Assembly (NCBI GenBank): GCA_020638905.1
Contig: JACKHP010000004.1
Location: 124,001-188,000, forward strand
DNA length: 64,000 nt
Direction: 5' to 3'
Source: Planctomycetota bacterium
GTDB taxonomy: Bacteria; Planctomycetota; B15-G4
The stretch's first letter is position 1; each line of letters starts with the position of its first letter. Both the position numbers and the translations under genes were made by a program. The notes beneath the pieces were generated by a model, which made no database searches, was not told the origin of the DNA, and saw only the letters and a list, made by a program, of their open reading frames with translations. Below are positions 15,894-23,655 of the stretch, one piece after another.

Positions 15894-17300
15894 ATGGCTG
15901 ACGGCATCCTGACCGTGGGCGAGGACGTCCTGGCGCGCCTCGCGGTGGCGGGTCCCCGCTACACGTCCTACCCGACCGCTCCCGACTGGAGCGACGACTT
16001 CGGACACGACGACGCGCGCGCCGCCTACGAGCGGGCCGCGCACGATCCCGAGCTGCCGCTCTCGCTCTACGTGCACCTGCCCTTCTGCACCCGGCTGTGC
16101 CTGTACTGCGGCTGCACGGTCGAGATCAACGGTCGACAGGACCGCGCCGACCGCTACCTCGACGCGGTCGAGCGCGAGGTGGCACTGGCCACCGAGGCGC
16201 TGGGCGAGCGACGTCGCGTGGTGCAGATGCACTGGGGCGGTGGCACGCCGACCTTCCTCTCGGTGAAGCAGCTCCGCAGGCTGCACGGCTTCCTGTCCGA
16301 CGCGTTCGAGCTCGACCCCACCGGCGAGCAGTCGATCGAGGTCGACCCGCACGTCACCTCCGCCGAGCAGGTCGCGGCGCTGTGCGACCTGGGCATCACG
16401 CGCGTGAGCATGGGCGTGCAGGACTTCGACCCGGCCGTCCAGAAGGCCGTGCGTCGCGAGCAGACCGAGGACGAGACCTTCGCGCTGGTCGAGAACTGCC
16501 GCAAGGGCGGCGTGACCGGCATCAACGTCGACCTGATGTACGGGCTTCCCGAGCAGACCGAGGCCGGCTTCGGACGCACCCTCGAGCGCATCGTCGCGCT
16601 GCGTCCCGACCGGCTCGCCGCTTTCGGCTACGCCCACGTGCCGTGGATGAAGCCGGCCCAGAAGGCGCTCGAGAAGTACCGCATGCCGAGCGCGTCCGAG
16701 CGCACGCGCCTGTTCGCCCTGGCGCTCGCCAAGCTCGGAGCCGCCGGCTACGCGGTCGTCGGACTCGACCACTTCGCGCTCGAGACCGACCCGATGATCG
16801 CCGCTCTGCGCAGCGGCACGCTGCACCGCAACTTCATGGGCTACGCGACGCGTCCCGCACCCGACATGGTCGGCTTCGGCATGTCGGCCATCGGCGACGT
16901 GGCCGGCACCTTCATCCAGAACGCGCGCGACACGAAGACCTACGAGGCGGTGCTGGCCGAGGGACGCCTGCCCGCCACGCGCGGCCTCGACCGCAGCCCC
17001 GAGGACGAGCTGCGACGCGCCACGATCCTCTCGCTCATGTGCCGCATGCGCGTCGACCTCGACGAGCTCGAGGCCGAGACCGGCCACAGCGACCTCGCCA
17101 CCCACTTCGCCACCGAGTGGAAGGACCTCGAGCCGTACGCCGAGCAGGGCTTCTGCGAACTCGGACCGCGCCGCCTCGACGTGACCCACACCGGCCGGCT
17201 CTTCCTGCGCCACATGGCGATGGTCTTCGACGCCTACCTGCGCGCCCGCCGGGCCCAGCCGCCGACCGACGGCGCCCCGAGGTTCAGCAAGACGTTGTAG
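15894..17300 (+). CDS. hemN: Oxygen-independent coproporphyrinogen III oxidase
   Basis: 468 residues, full length for HemN. PRYTSYPTAP (21-30) is the N-terminal signature that separates true HemN from HemW-type relatives. The radical SAM cysteines are Cys65, Cys69 and Cys72 (CTRLCLYCGC). HWGGGTPTFL, VSMGVQDFD, DLMYGLPEQT and the C-terminal NFMGYATRP and GFGMSAIGD blocks are all present. It decarboxylates the two propionates of coproporphyrinogen III to give protoporphyrinogen IX without oxygen, using SAM and a 4Fe-4S cluster. Probably co-transcribed with the radical SAM gene upstream. Its TAG stop is the first trinucleotide of repeat copy 2, and the C-terminal tail after ARRAQPPTDG is short and unconserved. 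Confidence 0.94.
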   Translation: MADGILTVGEDVLARLAVAGPRYTSYPTAPDWSDDFGHDDARAAYERAAHDPELPLSLYVHLPFCTRLCLYCGCTVEINGRQDRADRYLDAVEREVALATEALGERRRVVQMHWGGGTPTFLSVKQLRRLHGFLSDAFELDPTGEQSIEVDPHVTSAEQVAALCDLGITRVSMGVQDFDPAVQKAVRREQTEDETFALVENCRKGGVTGINVDLMYGLPEQTEAGFGRTLERIVALRPDRLAAFGYAHVPWMKPAQKALEKYRMPSASERTRLFALALAKLGAAGYAVVGLDHFALETDPMIAALRSGTLHRNFMGYATRPAPDMVGFGMSAIGDVAGTFIQNARDTKTYEAVLAEGRLPATRGLDRSPEDELRRATILSLMCRMRVDLDELEAETGHSDLATHFATEWKDLEPYAEQGFCELGPRRLDVTHTGRLFLRHMAMVFDAYLRARRAQPPTDGAPRFSKTL

Positions 17301-18066
17301 GGACTGCAAGGTCGGCCTGGTGCGCGACGCGTCGGGCGACGTGGGACTGCGGCCAGGTGAAGAAACACCTGGCCTCCGTCCCACATCGCCCGCCGCTGCC
17401 CGCGCGGCGCTCCCTTCGCGCGGGAAAGGATGAACTGCTCGGCGGACGCGAGCGCACCGGCGTCATGACGCGGCGCCCACCCCGCACGCGCGGCGTTTCG
17501 GGCCGCTGTGTGCGCGCCCGCTGACCATCGTCACGTAGCAGCGCGCAGCTTCGGACAGTCCTCGCCGCCTGCGGCGGCTGCGGAACTTGCAGCGCGCTGG
17601 GCATGTGCCTCGGGGCGCGCATTCCGAAGCGGGGGGAAGCTCAGCGCGCTGGGGCGCGGCTTCGCGGCGATTCGGAGAGGGCGTCGAGCCAAGGGATCTC
17701 TCGAAGCAGGTGGTGCGCGCCGCGGGGATGAGTCTCGTGCGTGAGCATGATCGCGAAGGCTGACGACATCGAGTTGCGTGCCGGCTCGGGACGGCGTGCC
17801 GTCGCGCGTGAATCGCCGACGGCGCTGCACTCGATCCGCTGCGAGTCGGCGGGGCATGCCGGCGCGTCGTTCGCGCGCCCGGCATCGAGTGTGCGGACCG
17901 GAGGAGCGCAGGGGGCGATCGCCCCGCGAGTTCCGCAGGCGCCGCAGGCGCCGAGGACTGCTCGAGCGGGGCGGTCGCCCCCGAGCACCCGGAGTGTCCG
18001 CACACGCGGATCTCCAGCATGCGAGCCACCGCGTGGAGTCGTCCCCCACCGAGTCGCCACCCGCCG
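17297..18066 (+). repeat. Large non-coding inverted repeat, copy 2
   Basis: Matches the reverse complement of 12874-13644. It starts with GTAGGGACTGCAAGG, whose TAG is the stop of hemN, and ends 20 bases before the minus-strand stop of pepA. Conserved features in order: the long hairpin 17334-17391; a GGACAGTCCTCGCCGCC block; the palindrome GGGGCGATCGCCCC (17912-17925); and a second hairpin, GCTCG...CGAGC around GGGGC/GCCCC (17960-17986). As with copy 1 it fills the space between two convergent gene ends. A one-base indel in a long open frame (near 17830) shows the frame is not under selection. Confidence 0.85.
17334..17391 (+). terminator. Long conserved hairpin of repeat copy 2, downstream of hemN
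   Basis: GGGCGA, a C/A mismatch, GTGGGAC, TGC, then GGCCAGGTG-AAGAAA-CACCTGGCC, TCC, GTCCCAC and TCGCCC. The 22 paired positions are interrupted by one mismatch and one 3x3 internal loop. It starts 34 bases after the hemN stop, the same distance as in copy 1. A terminator or 3'-end stabilising role is inferred. There is no U tract. Confidence 0.5.
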
Positions 18067-18085
18067 GCGCCGCGAGCGCCGATCT

Positions 18086-19531
18086 CTACCAACTCGTGAT
18101 GGCCTCGTGCAGCAGGCGCACCCCGAAGCCGCTCGCACCGCCGGGCAGGCCGTCGCGGGGGCTGGTGTCCCAGGCGGCGCCGGCGATGTCGAGGTGCGCG
18201 TGGACGAAGCCCTCGGTGAAGTGGAAGAGGAAGGCCGCGGCGGTGCACGACCCGCCGGGGCGACCGGCGCTGTTCTTCACGTCGCCGTAGGTGCCCTCGA
18301 CCATCTTCGTGTAGCCGTCGTAGGTCGGCATGCGCCACAGGCGCTCGTCGGTGCGCGCGCTGGCCTCGCTCAGGCGGGCGGCCAGGGTGTCGTCCTTGCA
18401 GAACATGCCGGCGGCGTCGTGGCCGAGCGCGATCACGATCGCGCCCGTCAGCGTGGCCAGGTCGATGATCGCGTCGGGGTCGTACTTGGTGGCCTGGAAC
18501 AGGGCGTCGGCCAGGACGACTCGACCCTCGGCGTCGGTGTTGATGACCTCGATGGTCTTGCCCGAGCCCGTGGTGACCACGTCGCCCGGCTTGTAGGCAC
18601 CCGGTCCCGGCATGTTGTCGGTGGTGCCGACGATGCCGATCACGCGCACGCCCTTGGGACGCGTGGCGGCGACGGCCTGCATCAGGCCCAGCACGGCGGC
18701 CGCGCCGCACATGTCGTACTTCATCTCCTCCATCCCGGCCGAGGGCTTGATGGAGATGCCGCCGGAGTCGAACGTGAGGCCCTTGCCGACCACGCACACC
18801 GTGCGCGTGTAGCGCGCCGGCTTGTACTCGAGCTCGAGCAGGAACGGCTCCTCGACGGTGCCCTGGTTCACGGCCAGGATGCCGCCCATCTTGAGCCGCT
18901 CGAGGGCCTTCTTGCCGTGGGCCCGGAAGACGAGCTTGCCCTTGCGCCCGATCTTCTCGGCGGTGTCGCGCAGGTAGCGCGGCGTGCACACGTTGCCGGG
19001 CAGGTCGCCCAGTTCGCGCGCGAGATTGCTGCCCTCGGCGCGCACGCGCGCCAGGTCGAGCACGCCCGCCGCTCCCTTCACCGACGACACCACGGACACC
19101 TCGGACGGTGGCGCGGTCTTGGCCTTCTTGAGCGGATAGCGGTACGCGCCGAGCACGGCACCCTCGCCGAACGCCGCGAGGCGCGCCTCGTCGAACTCCG
19201 CACCCGCGACCGCACCGGCCACGATCTTGCGCGCTCCGAGCTTCGCGCCCTGCTCGCAGGCCAGGATGCCCGCGCGCCGGAACGCCCGCGTGTCGGCGTC
19301 CTTGTCGCCGACGCAGATCACGAGCAACGCACGCGGACCGCCCGCAGCCTCGGCCGGCACGAGCAGCGAGTCGAACGGCTCGCCCTTCCAGGCAGAGGTC
19401 GCCATGAGCTTCTTCGCGCGCTCGCCGAGCACGCCGCACGGCAAGTCGCCCGGCTTGCCCTTCGGCACGAGCACGACGGCGAGGGGAGCGGCTTGGACGA
19501 GGGACTTGGGCTGCGCGTGGGTGAGACGCAT
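18086..19531 (-). CDS. pepA: Cytosolic leucyl aminopeptidase (peptidase M17)
   Basis: 481 residues; GGGAG lies 5-6 bases before ATG 19531. The two-metal active site of PepA is complete: Lys250 and Asp255 in GKGLTFDSGG, Lys262, Asp273 in KYDM, and Asp333, Glu335 and Arg337 in the NTDAEGR signature (331-337). The N-terminal macro-like domain (about 1-160) and the catalytic domain are both full length. It removes N-terminal residues, preferably leucine, from peptides in the cytosol as a hexamer; some PepA proteins also bind DNA. It is divergent from rsmE (89 bases between starts) and its 3' end faces repeat copy 2. Confidence 0.95.
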   Translation of the reverse strand: MRLTHAQPKSLVQAAPLAVVLVPKGKPGDLPCGVLGERAKKLMATSAWKGEPFDSLLVPAEAAGGPRALLVICVGDKDADTRAFRRAGILACEQGAKLGARKIVAGAVAGAEFDEARLAAFGEGAVLGAYRYPLKKAKTAPPSEVSVVSSVKGAAGVLDLARVRAEGSNLARELGDLPGNVCTPRYLRDTAEKIGRKGKLVFRAHGKKALERLKMGGILAVNQGTVEEPFLLELEYKPARYTRTVCVVGKGLTFDSGGISIKPSAGMEEMKYDMCGAAAVLGLMQAVAATRPKGVRVIGIVGTTDNMPGPGAYKPGDVVTTGSGKTIEVINTDAEGRVVLADALFQATKYDPDAIIDLATLTGAIVIALGHDAAGMFCKDDTLAARLSEASARTDERLWRMPTYDGYTKMVEGTYGDVKNSAGRPGGSCTAAAFLFHFTEGFVHAHLDIAGAAWDTSPRDGLPGGASGFGVRLLHEAITSW

Positions 19532-19620
19532 GGGATCTCCCGGAAGATGCCGTCCAGTCGAATGGCGCAGCCGGGGAAGGTATCACAAGGCCCCCTGCCG
19601 GACACCCGCGGAGCCCCGCC

Positions 19621-20373
19621 TTGGCCCGTCCTCCTCGCTGCCTCGTGCCGGACGTCGACGCTCCATCGCCGCAGCTCGACGCTCCCAGCCGTCATCACGT
19701 CGAGCGCGTGCTGCGCCTGCGCGAGGGCGATGTCCTCGAACTCGTCGACGGGCGCGGCGGCCTGGCCGTCGCCACCCTGCAGCGCGAGGGACGACTCGCG
19801 ATCGTCTCCCGCGCGACGCGCGAACCCGAACCGCGTGCGCCGCTGTGGCTCGCGGTGGCGCCCCCGCGTCCCTCACGACTCGACTGGCTGGTCGAGAAGG
19901 CCGTCGAGCTGGGAGTGACGCGGATCCTGCTGGTGCAGACCCGGCACGCCGCCCGCGGCGTGGACGGCAAGCGCCTCGAGCGCCTGCGTCGGATCGCCGA
20001 CGAAGCCCTGCTGCAATGCCGGCGGCTGCAGCGCGTCGAGCTGCGCGGCGGTCTCTCGCTGGACGACGTCCTGGCGCGCGACGCCGACGTGTGGCTGGCC
20101 GACGCCCCACCCGAGGACGACGCACCGGAGCGCCTCGACGCGGCGCCGCCCGAGCGGGACGAGCGCGGCGACATGGGTCGGAGACCCGAGGCGCGCGCGA
20201 CGCGACGCGCGGCCGATCGTCCGCTGCTGCTGCTCGTGGGACCCGAGGGCGGCTTCCACGCCGACGAGATCGCCGCCGCCGACGCGCGCGGCGCGCGTCA
20301 CGTGCGCTGCGGACGCGGCGTGCTGCGGGTCGAGACCGCCGCCCTTGCGCTGGCCGTGCTCGCCGACGCCTGA
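19621..20373 (+). CDS. rsmE: 16S rRNA (uracil1498-N3)-methyltransferase
   Basis: 250 residues from TTG 19621 (GGAG 9 bases upstream); GTG 19645 is an alternative start. Family features: an N-terminal PUA-like domain (about 20-70; HHVERVLRLREGD), WLVEKAVELGVTRILL (89-104), and the SPOUT knot motifs GPEGGF (207-212) and CGRGVLRVETA (230-240). It methylates U1498 of 16S rRNA in the 30S decoding region. Unusual: residues ~162-200 form an Asp/Glu/Pro- then Arg-rich insert just before the knot, not present in typical RsmE of ~240 residues, while the N-terminal region is a little short. Confidence 0.9.
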   Translation: MARPPRCLVPDVDAPSPQLDAPSRHHVERVLRLREGDVLELVDGRGGLAVATLQREGRLAIVSRATREPEPRAPLWLAVAPPRPSRLDWLVEKAVELGVTRILLVQTRHAARGVDGKRLERLRRIADEALLQCRRLQRVELRGGLSLDDVLARDADVWLADAPPEDDAPERLDAAPPERDERGDMGRRPEARATRRAADRPLLLLVGPEGGFHADEIAAADARGARHVRCGRGVLRVETAALALAVLADA

Positions 20374-20570
20374 TGGCGTGCCCTGCCTGCCTGCGCGCGT
20401 GACGCGTCCCGGCAGCGACGCGACGAGGCGTGTTCGTCTCGGAGCGCGGACCGCGCGCGCTCGGCGGGAAGCACACGCGGCGGGCTTCAGCCCGCGCCCT
20501 CGGGAGGGACCGCAACTCGCGTCAGCAGGCACGCGACCGACGCCCCCCGCAGCGTGTACCATGCCCCGCC

Positions 20571-21479
20571 ATGGACGGGGTCCTCATGCGCTACCTGCGA
20601 TCGCTGCGCAGCCAAGGTGTGCGCCGCGTCCCTCGTCCCACGGCGCGCGTCGCGGCCCCCGCCGACGGCACAGCAGGTGACGCGACGGCCGCTCCGCGCG
20701 CCGGACTCGACCCCGAGACCGCGAGCATCCCGCGCCCGGCCGATCCGCACGCCGTGCCACCTCGCCACCCGAGCCCCGCTTCCGTGCCGCCCGTCCCCCC
20801 GGCGCCCGACGCGACGCATGACGTCTCGCGGGGCCCGCCGCGTCGGAGGGCCACCGCCGACGAGTTGGCGCTGCTGCGCGGCGACGGTGACGTGCCGCCG
20901 CTGCCCGCTCGACCCACGGACCCGGCCGCGGCGCTCGAGGCGATCGCGCGCGAGGTGGCCGCGTGCCGGCTCTGCCCGCTGTGCGAGACGCGCGGCGAGA
21001 CGGTGCCCGGCGAGGGCGACGCCCACGCGCGCATCGTGTTCGTGGGCGAGGGCCCGGGCGCCGACGAGGACCGCACCGGCCGCCCGTTCGTCGGTCGCGC
21101 CGGACAACTGCTCGACGACATCATCACCAAGGGCATGAAGCGCCGCCGCGAGGAGGTCTTCATCTGCAACGTGGTGAAGTGCCGCCCCCCCGGCAACCGC
21201 GTCCCGCTGCCCACCGAGACGGGCGCCTGCAGCAGCTACCTCCAGCGACAGCTCGAGATCCTGCAGCCGGCGGTGATCTGCGCCCTGGGCGCCACGGCCG
21301 CGCAGCACCTGCTCGCCACCGACCTCTCGATGGCCCGCCTGCGCCGCGGCAACCACTCCTGGCGCGGCATTCCTGTCATCCCCACCTACCACCCCGCCTA
21401 TCTGTTGCGGAACCCCGAGGCCAAGCGGCCCACGTGGGAAGACATCCAGAAGGTCATGGAGATCGCGAACCGGCCATGA
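20571..21479 (+). CDS. Uracil-DNA glycosylase, family 4 (4Fe-4S)
   Basis: 302 residues from ATG 20571; ATG 20586 is also possible, and an earlier frame start at 20430 only adds an Arg-rich tail. The first ~110 residues are low-complexity Pro/Ala/Arg sequence, probably disordered. The catalytic part begins at CRLCPLCETRGETVPGEG. Cluster cysteines are CRLC, the Cys in CNVVKC and the Cys in GACSSYL. Motif A is GEGPGADEDRTGRPFVG and motif B is TYHPAYLLR, with the catalytic His. It removes uracil from DNA as the first step of base-excision repair. A TACCAT -10-like box (20557-20562) lies close to the start. The stop overlaps the next gene's ATG. Confidence 0.88.
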   Translation: MDGVLMRYLRSLRSQGVRRVPRPTARVAAPADGTAGDATAAPRAGLDPETASIPRPADPHAVPPRHPSPASVPPVPPAPDATHDVSRGPPRRRATADELALLRGDGDVPPLPARPTDPAAALEAIAREVAACRLCPLCETRGETVPGEGDAHARIVFVGEGPGADEDRTGRPFVGRAGQLLDDIITKGMKRRREEVFICNVVKCRPPGNRVPLPTETGACSSYLQRQLEILQPAVICALGATAAQHLLATDLSMARLRRGNHSWRGIPVIPTYHPAYLLRNPEAKRPTWEDIQKVMEIANRP

Positions 21480-22951
21480 GCCTCCTCGCCCAGAGCGCAC
21501 TCGGCATCGACGCCACGGACGGCTACCTCAAGGCCGTCCAGCTTGCGCGTCGCGGACGTCGGGTGTCGCTCGTGCGCAGCTGGCGTCTGCCGTTCTTCCA
21601 GGCCCCCGATCCGCTCGAGGGTGCCGTCGACGCGCTCGCGCTGCTGGCCCGCTCGGCCCGGCTCCCGACGCTCCCGCGCATCGTCGTCGCGCTCCCCGAC
21701 CGCGGGCACCTCTCGCGCACCTACCTGATTCCCTCGATGGAGGCCGAGCGCATCGGCGAGATGGTGCGCTACGAGGTCCTGAGCGAGCTCGGCGTCCCGC
21801 CCGAGGACGTGGCCATCCGGCACCACGTGCGCAAGGGCGTGGTCGAGAACCAGGTGCATGCGTTCGCCTGCTCCCAGGCGGCGCTCGACGCCTTCGTCGC
21901 GAACCTGCGCGCGCGCCGCATCCCGTTCGACGAGATCCAGCCGCCGGGCTTCGCGCTGGCCTCGTTCGTCGAGTTCGAGCAGCCGCTCGGACGCGACCGC
22001 ATCCTGCTCGCCGTGGGCCAGACCGCGACGCACCTCGTGCTGCTCACCGAGGACGGCCTGTGGACCCGGCACCTGCCCGTGGGCCTCATGCATCGCGACG
22101 GCGTGCGCGGCCTGACGCTGCAGCTGCAGGGCGAGGTCGACGACGCCGTGCGCCGGCTGCTGCCCGCCGACCGCGGCTTCCGTCCGGCCGACGTGGTGCT
22201 CACCGAGGAGGGCGCGCTCGACGGCACGCTCACCTCGGCCCTCGAGCGCGCGCTGGGCCTGCCGGTGACGCGCTTCTCCGAGCTCAGGCGCATCGCCACG
22301 CCAGGGCGTCCCCAGCGCGGCGGCCCTTCGAGCGAGCAGACGCTGGCCATGGGCAAGGCCTACGGACTGGCCCTGGCGGGCCTCGGCATGGCGCGCTTCC
22401 AGTGTCCCCTGGTGGCGGGCAACCCCGAGCGCGAGGCGGCCCGGCGCCTGCCGCTGGCGGCCTCCAGCCTGCTGCTGTCGGCGGTCGGGCTGTTCGGCGT
22501 GACGCAGCTCGCCGAACGCCGCGTGACCCTGCTCGAGCAGGCTCTGCCGGCCGATCTCCAGGGAGAGGTGCGCGACCTGCGCGCTCGGGGACAGGCGTCC
22601 GAGGCCGAGCTGGCCGAACTGACCGAGATCGACGGCGCCCTGCTGCGCCTGGCGCGGCGGCGTCCGGCGGTGCTCTCGGTGCGCGAGGCCCTGGCGCGCG
22701 TGGCCGAGCTGGCCACCGACCGCGGCGATCGCGTGCTGCACGTCGAGCAGATCTACCTCTCGGCCGTCGAGGCCGACGCCCAAGGCCTGCTGCGGCTCAT
22801 CCTGCGGGCCGACCCGTCGTACGACGAGAGCCTGCGTGAGCAGCTCGAGCTCTCGTTCGCCGGCAGTCCCGGAGAGGTCACCGTGACGGGACCCGAGGCG
22901 TCCAGCGTGCCGGCCGTCTCGCGCTGGGTGGTCGAGGTCGCGCTCCCGTGA
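21476..22951 (+). CDS. PilM/PilN-like (GspL-type) cytoplasmic-membrane alignment protein
   Basis: 491 residues, starting in an ATGA overlap with the glycosylase. Residues 1-~310 are actin-like, as in PilM and the cytoplasmic part of GspL (SALGIDATDGYLKAVQLAR; MVRYEVLSELGVPPEDV; ILLAVGQTATHLVLL). A single transmembrane helix follows (about 326-345, PLAASSLLLSAVGLFGV), then a coiled coil (about 346-400) and a ferredoxin-like periplasmic domain (about 410-490), the arrangement of PilN. One polypeptide therefore combines PilM and PilN, like GspL. It probably anchors the inner-membrane platform of the machine encoded downstream. First gene of a tightly overlapping set. Confidence 0.75.
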   Translation: MSLLAQSALGIDATDGYLKAVQLARRGRRVSLVRSWRLPFFQAPDPLEGAVDALALLARSARLPTLPRIVVALPDRGHLSRTYLIPSMEAERIGEMVRYEVLSELGVPPEDVAIRHHVRKGVVENQVHAFACSQAALDAFVANLRARRIPFDEIQPPGFALASFVEFEQPLGRDRILLAVGQTATHLVLLTEDGLWTRHLPVGLMHRDGVRGLTLQLQGEVDDAVRRLLPADRGFRPADVVLTEEGALDGTLTSALERALGLPVTRFSELRRIATPGRPQRGGPSSEQTLAMGKAYGLALAGLGMARFQCPLVAGNPEREAARRLPLAASSLLLSAVGLFGVTQLAERRVTLLEQALPADLQGEVRDLRARGQASEAELAELTEIDGALLRLARRRPAVLSVREALARVAELATDRGDRVLHVEQIYLSAVEADAQGLLRLILRADPSYDESLREQLELSFAGSPGEVTVTGPEASSVPAVSRWVVEVALP

Positions 22952-23655
22952 AGACGCTGCTGCTGGCCGCGCTGCTCGTCTTCCTCGCCTCCGTGGGCGA
23001 CTTCTGCTGGCGCGGACTCGACGCCTACGCCCGAGCCGGACGGGCGCGCAGCGCGCTCACCGAACGGGTCTCGTCCACCGAGGCCCTGCGCGCCGAGCAG
23101 CCCCTCGTCTCCCGCGCCCGCGTCGACGCCCTGGCCGGGGAGCGCGACGCGCTGCGCGAGCAGATCGGACGGCGCCGGCTGCTGCTGCTGGACGCGACGC
23201 TGTTCCGTCCTCCCCCGCACCTGTCCGTGCTCGTGCCGCGCTGGCCGGCGCTGCCGGTCTCGCCCGAGACGCTCGTGGCCTGGGGCAACGACCCGCACGC
23301 CGACGCGGCGGTGGCACGCCTCCTCGAAGTGCTCACCGAGGCCCAGGTCACGCGCGTCACCCAGCTCGCGCTGCCCGACGGGGCCGCCCTGCATCCGCTC
23401 GACGAGGTGCCCGGCGTGTCGGCGCTGACGATCGACCTCGAACTCGTCGAGGAGCTGCCCGTGGCGATCGAGGCTCTCGAACGCCTGGCTCCGGGCCAGG
23501 GCGAGCCTGCGCTGAGCGTCCGCACGGCACTGCTGACCCGCGTCGATCCCGAAGCCTGGAGCACCGTGTCGGGCACGCCCCACGGCCCGCCGGTGCGGCT
23601 CAAGCTGCGCCTCGAGGTGCTCTTCGGCGCCGTCGTCCCGGGGGGCGCGCGATGA
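22948..23655 (+). CDS. PilO/GspM-like bitopic inner-membrane protein
   Basis: 235 residues from GTG 22948, which overlaps the preceding stop (GTGA). A single N-terminal transmembrane helix (KTLLLAALLVFLASVGDFCW) is followed by a coiled coil (about 28-75, ARSALTERVSSTEALRAEQ and the charged run after it) and a periplasmic alpha/beta domain (about 100-235). This is the PilO/GspM layout, and the position directly after a PilM/PilN-like gene supports the call. Sequence identity to characterised PilO is not obvious to me. It would pair with the PilN-like part of the previous protein to bridge the inner membrane and the secretin. Confidence 0.6.
   Translation: MKTLLLAALLVFLASVGDFCWRGLDAYARAGRARSALTERVSSTEALRAEQPLVSRARVDALAGERDALREQIGRRRLLLLDATLFRPPPHLSVLVPRWPALPVSPETLVAWGNDPHADAAVARLLEVLTEAQVTRVTQLALPDGAALHPLDEVPGVSALTIDLELVEELPVAIEALERLAPGQGEPALSVRTALLTRVDPEAWSTVSGTPHGPPVRLKLRLEVLFGAVVPGGAR

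Noticed and set aside
15843..17384. A 513-codon minus-strand frame over hemN
   Set aside because: It is the complement of hemN codons. hemN has complete radical SAM motifs, and the antisense product has none.
17297..18066. Repeat as a group II intron or an IS remnant
   Set aside because: No GUGYG 5' end, no recognisable domain V, no reverse transcriptase or transposase, no terminal inverted repeats, and no target duplication seen at either copy.
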